A DNA stretch of 6,975 nt, from the NCBI GenBank assembly GCA_027365715.1, contig DAHXLZ010000285.1:1-6975 (forward strand). The letters are read 5' to 3'. Below are positions 4,523 to 6,975 of this stretch, in pieces. The notes under the pieces were generated by a model. It ran no database searches. It saw nothing but the letters and a program-made list of their open reading frames with translations, and had not been told where the DNA came from. Source of the stretch: Methanomassiliicoccales archaeon. Lineage in GTDB: Archaea; Thermoplasmatota; Thermoplasmata; Sysuiplasmatales; Sysuiplasmataceae. The position numbers were made by a program, and so were the translations under genes. Positions within the stretch are counted from its first letter, which is position 1. Every line of letters starts with the position of its first letter.

Positions 4523-6118
4523 ATGGCCCTTGTCTATCCATCTCCAAATCTTGTGCTGCTCTTTTCCACGTACCTGATACTCATGGGTTCAATCCTTGCT
4601 TTCGCCATTTACGAATTCAATTCAGGCGTAGCATTTCAGGTCATCACGCTGATTCTCGGCGGCCTTTTTTTCTCCTTCCTGATATTTCACAATATTATAC
4701 ATGTCCCGACGTCGTTCATCTCTTTTCTTACCGAATTCTCCATACCGATGGTGACGACGCTTGTCCTAGTCCTGATTTATGCTGGTATGGGATTGAAGCT
4801 TGGCGCCGACGCCAAGACGCTGCGCGGTTCAGGGTTCAGGGTCGCATTGGCCGGAATAGCGATGGCTGTGATGGACATCGTCCCGCCTGCGATTATACTG
4901 GGATATCTCTGCGAGCCTCTTCTGCACTGGCCATGGTTCTATGGTGCGCTTCTCGGAACACTTCTCGGCGAGACATCCGCCGCGGTCGTCGTTCCATACC
5001 TCAATCACCTGATGGACCTGTTGAAGGAAAGAGGTGAAGACGTCGAACACATGAAAAAGCTTTCAAGTGTTATGAAGCTGGAGTCGACAGTAAACAGTAT
5101 CGTGCTCCTCCTTTTCGTGGCGATTTTCTACAACCAGATATTTTTGAACAACACGACGCCTACTCTGGGCAGTTTTCTCACAACGACCTACCAGTCGCTT
5201 GCCGGCGTCCTTGTTTACCATTCAATGGTACTGCTCTTTGTTCTCGTGGGCATTCCTGTACTCGTCTTTCTGGGCTCGAAACTGATTGTGATGGGTGTCA
5301 AACGGAAGATTGTTGACAGGAAAAAGAGCAAACTCAAGGCGTATGCATTTTTTTCTCTGAATGATATCGTGGTCAAGAAGGAACAGACAGATTTCAGCGA
5401 GAAACAGCTTCGTATGGGTATGATACTCTACGGCATCGTGCTCGGCATCGCACTGCTTGTTTACGAGTCCATCCTCTATCTTACATCATTTGCCGGTTTC
5501 ACAAACATCCTCTTTACCCTGATCGGTCTGATTTATCTCGGTTTCTTCATCGGTTTTCTCTTTCCTGGCGGAGAGAAAAACGTCCTTGACAGGGATACCG
5601 ACGCAACGGGTGAACGGACCTTCACAGGAATGATGCTTTTTCATGACGAATTTGAGCTTCTCGTCAGGATTGTTTTCTATTTCAGTATCGGGATAGAGCT
5701 GGGAATAATGCTCTTTTCGCCGCCTGCAGGAGTCCAGGCAGTACCGTCCGGTGAGCTCTCAGGTGTGATAATTCTCATTGTGATAATGGGCCCGCTCTTT
5801 CTGCTCTTCAGGTTAATCAGCGGCGGAGTCGGGCTTCCCATCGCATTCTACAGCCGGTACTCCATTGTTAAATCGAATGGAAAGGACATGGGACTCGTTG
5901 CGGCGACCATGCCCAAGGGAATCACTGTCGCTGCCATAGCCGTACTGATACTGAAGTCCGGCATCAATTTCGGAAGCACTATCTATGTCCTGGCGCTGGT
6001 CTCGATCATCATATCGACACTGGGTTTCACATTCATTTCGTCACTGGGAATGCGATCAATCGAAAACAGGAAAAAGAAGAGAGAGCAGACGGAACGCACC
6101 GTCGCCAAAGAGCTCTGA
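4523..6118 (+). CDS. CPA-type cation/proton antiporter (Na+/H+ exchanger family)
   Basis: This 531-residue integral membrane protein has about 12 hydrophobic segments and matches the CPA (NhaP/KefB) exchanger fold, which swaps Na+ or K+ for protons across the cytoplasmic membrane. Family-like landmarks are GMGLKLGADAKTLR (88-101), GETSAAVVVP (149-158) where CPA1 proteins usually have TDPAAV, ESTVNS (187-192) where they have ESxxND, YFSIGIELG (386-394), and a basic-helix motif ATMPKG (461-466). The conserved ion-binding aspartate of ESxxND appears as Ser192, so transport chemistry may differ or another residue may substitute. A basic cytoplasmic loop (about 258-298) and a second loop (about 350-375) separate the helices; the tail is strongly charged (515-531). 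No RCK/TrkA-N domain is attached. The start has AGGT upstream and its own TATA-like box. It ends 8 bases from convergent surE. Confidence 0.82.
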   Translation: MALVYPSPNLVLLFSTYLILMGSILAFAIYEFNSGVAFQVITLILGGLFFSFLIFHNIIHVPTSFISFLTEFSIPMVTTLVLVLIYAGMGLKLGADAKTLRGSGFRVALAGIAMAVMDIVPPAIILGYLCEPLLHWPWFYGALLGTLLGETSAAVVVPYLNHLMDLLKERGEDVEHMKKLSSVMKLESTVNSIVLLLFVAIFYNQIFLNNTTPTLGSFLTTTYQSLAGVLVYHSMVLLFVLVGIPVLVFLGSKLIVMGVKRKIVDRKKSKLKAYAFFSLNDIVVKKEQTDFSEKQLRMGMILYGIVLGIALLVYESILYLTSFAGFTNILFTLIGLIYLGFFIGFLFPGGEKNVLDRDTDATGERTFTGMMLFHDEFELLVRIVFYFSIGIELGIMLFSPPAGVQAVPSGELSGVIILIVIMGPLFLLFRLISGGVGLPIAFYSRYSIVKSNGKDMGLVAATMPKGITVAAIAVLILKSGINFGSTIYVLALVSIIISTLGFTFISSLGMRSIENRKKKREQTERTVAKEL

Positions 6119-6126
6119 CGGAACAT

Positions 6127-6912
6127 TCACTTTCCTGTTACGGGCTTGAGGAAAGCGGCGACTTTTTCAGCATCACGGAACTGTATGGATTTTACGCTCA
6201 CGGGTGTTATGCTGATTTCAGACTTTCCGAGGACGGTATGCAGGTCTGTATCCGGCTCAAACTTCCGCTTTTTTGTCCCTGCAAGCCAGTAGTATGTATT
6301 TCCTTTTGGGTCTTTTCTCTCAACAACATAGTCGTCAAACATTTCGCTGGCCATCTTTGTAATGCGCACAGGAGTGTTTCGCCCGGTCTTCACAGGAAAA
6401 TTCACGTTGAGCATGTCAACGTCGTCGGGAAAGCCATTTTTCATCAGGAATGAAACTATCCTGGCAGCCCACCAGGCTGCATTGCTGAACTCCTTCTCTG
6501 TAACAGGTTCATCCTCGGACTCAATTTCCTTTGAAAACGCCACAGACTTGATGCCTATGATTGCACCCGACATTGCAGCAGACACCGTGCCTGAAGAGAA
6601 GAAAGACTGCATGCTTATGTTTCCGCCTATATTTATGCCCGAAACAACCATCTCAATCCTGCTTCGCTTGTAAAGTTTGTGGACTGAAACAAATACGCAA
6701 TCTGCAGGCGTTCCTCCCACCGCAGTAGCTTCGTAACCTCTTATTCTCACTTTGCTGATGCGCACGGGTCTGTGGAAGGTTACACTCATTCCGGTGCTGC
6801 TCTGAGCTCCCTTGGGCGCAACAACCCTGATATCCAGTTTCTTCGACAGCGCTATTGAGAGTGCCCTGAGCCCCGGGCTGTAAACACCATCGTCGTTTGT
6901 AATCAGAAGCAT
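6127..6912 (-). CDS. surE: 5'/3'-nucleotidase SurE
   Basis: SurE is a metal-dependent cytoplasmic phosphatase that dephosphorylates nucleoside 5'- and 3'-monophosphates, some members also short polyphosphate. The 261-residue product has the family start LLITNDDG with the metal ligands D7 and D8, the QSSTG loop (38-42) with a conserved Ser ligand, GINIGGN (92-98) carrying a metal-binding Asn, SSGTVSAAM (106-114), and the closing SISITPV-type motif (234-238). Length is normal for the family. Near GTV the usual Tyr is Phe (FFSSGTV). The ATG at 6912 makes the conserved N terminus begin exactly at the family start, and a TATA-like box about 24 bases upstream implies a leaderless message. It stands alone, convergent with the antiporter gene. 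Confidence 0.95.
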   Translation of the reverse strand: MLLITNDDGVYSPGLRALSIALSKKLDIRVVAPKGAQSSTGMSVTFHRPVRISKVRIRGYEATAVGGTPADCVFVSVHKLYKRSRIEMVVSGINIGGNISMQSFFSSGTVSAAMSGAIIGIKSVAFSKEIESEDEPVTEKEFSNAAWWAARIVSFLMKNGFPDDVDMLNVNFPVKTGRNTPVRITKMASEMFDDYVVERKDPKGNTYYWLAGTKKRKFEPDTDLHTVLGKSEISITPVSVKSIQFRDAEKVAAFLKPVTGK

Positions 6913-6931
6913 ATCAATCCATGCACACCGC

Positions 6932-6940
6932 GTATATTTT
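6932..6940 (-). promoter_or_regulatory. TATA-like box for surE
   Basis: On the minus strand the sequence reads AAAATATAC, centred about 24 bases upstream of the surE ATG. The spacing places the transcript start at the initiation codon, which fits the lack of a Shine-Dalgarno there. Confidence 0.6.
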
Positions 6941-6975
6941 TGTTCTCTATTTAGAATATTGTCGAAATTCAGGCA

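Noticed and set aside
6362..6673. 103-codon plus-strand open frame antisense to surE
   Set aside because: surE carries complete family motifs; the antisense frame has none.
1..6975. CRISPR array, rRNA or insertion sequence
   Set aside because: No regularly spaced repeats, no rRNA-like segments, and no transposase or terminal inverted repeats were seen; the GTTAAY copies are too short and irregularly spaced for CRISPR.

Overview
The window looks like a chromosomal segment of an archaeon, most plausibly a member of the Thermoplasmata or a relative; that placement is an inference. It rests on AT-rich TATA-like boxes 24-40 bp upstream of gene starts, apparently leaderless starts for two genes, a GGTGA Shine-Dalgarno in a third, a tRNA gene without encoded CCA, and a typical archaeal gene set (free-standing AlaX editing protein, DhnA-type class I aldolase, SurE, CPA-type antiporter).

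Left end (1-850): accessory-looking and sparse. On the minus strand a 59-residue protein with eight cysteines in CxC/CxxC pairs overlaps the start of another minus-strand gene that runs off the left edge. Upstream is about 375 bp without a convincing gene. It holds a cluster of four GTTAAY-type repeats and a weak, possibly decayed ORF. A tRNA-Glu(CTC) gene lies on the minus strand at 621-693 with its own TATA-like box, followed by a short tRNA-like D-arm remnant near 791-812.

Middle (853-2454, plus strand): a probable two-gene unit. The first gene resembles the EXORDIUM/phosphate-induced protein family, with a short N-terminal CxxC...CxxC knuckle and an altered HE motif. The second is AlaX, an alanyl-tRNA editing hydrolase. 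It meets, tail to tail, a minus-strand two-gene operon (4316-2464). That operon encodes a zinc-dependent medium-chain dehydrogenase and a DhnA-type Schiff-base aldolase, coupled so that the dehydrogenase stop codon lies inside the aldolase ribosome binding site. The pair could oxidise a polyol or sugar phosphate and then cleave the keto product, but the substrate cannot be read from the sequence.

Right part (4480-6975): a divergent plus-strand gene encodes a multi-pass CPA-type cation/proton antiporter that seems to lack the usual aspartate of the ESxxND motif. It ends 8 bp from the convergent, apparently leaderless surE gene (5'/3'-nucleotidase).

Most of the window is ordinary archaeal housekeeping. 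The stretches most worth a second look are the Cys-rich overlapping gene pair and GTTAAY cluster at the left, the EXORDIUM-like protein beside AlaX, and the unusual antiporter.
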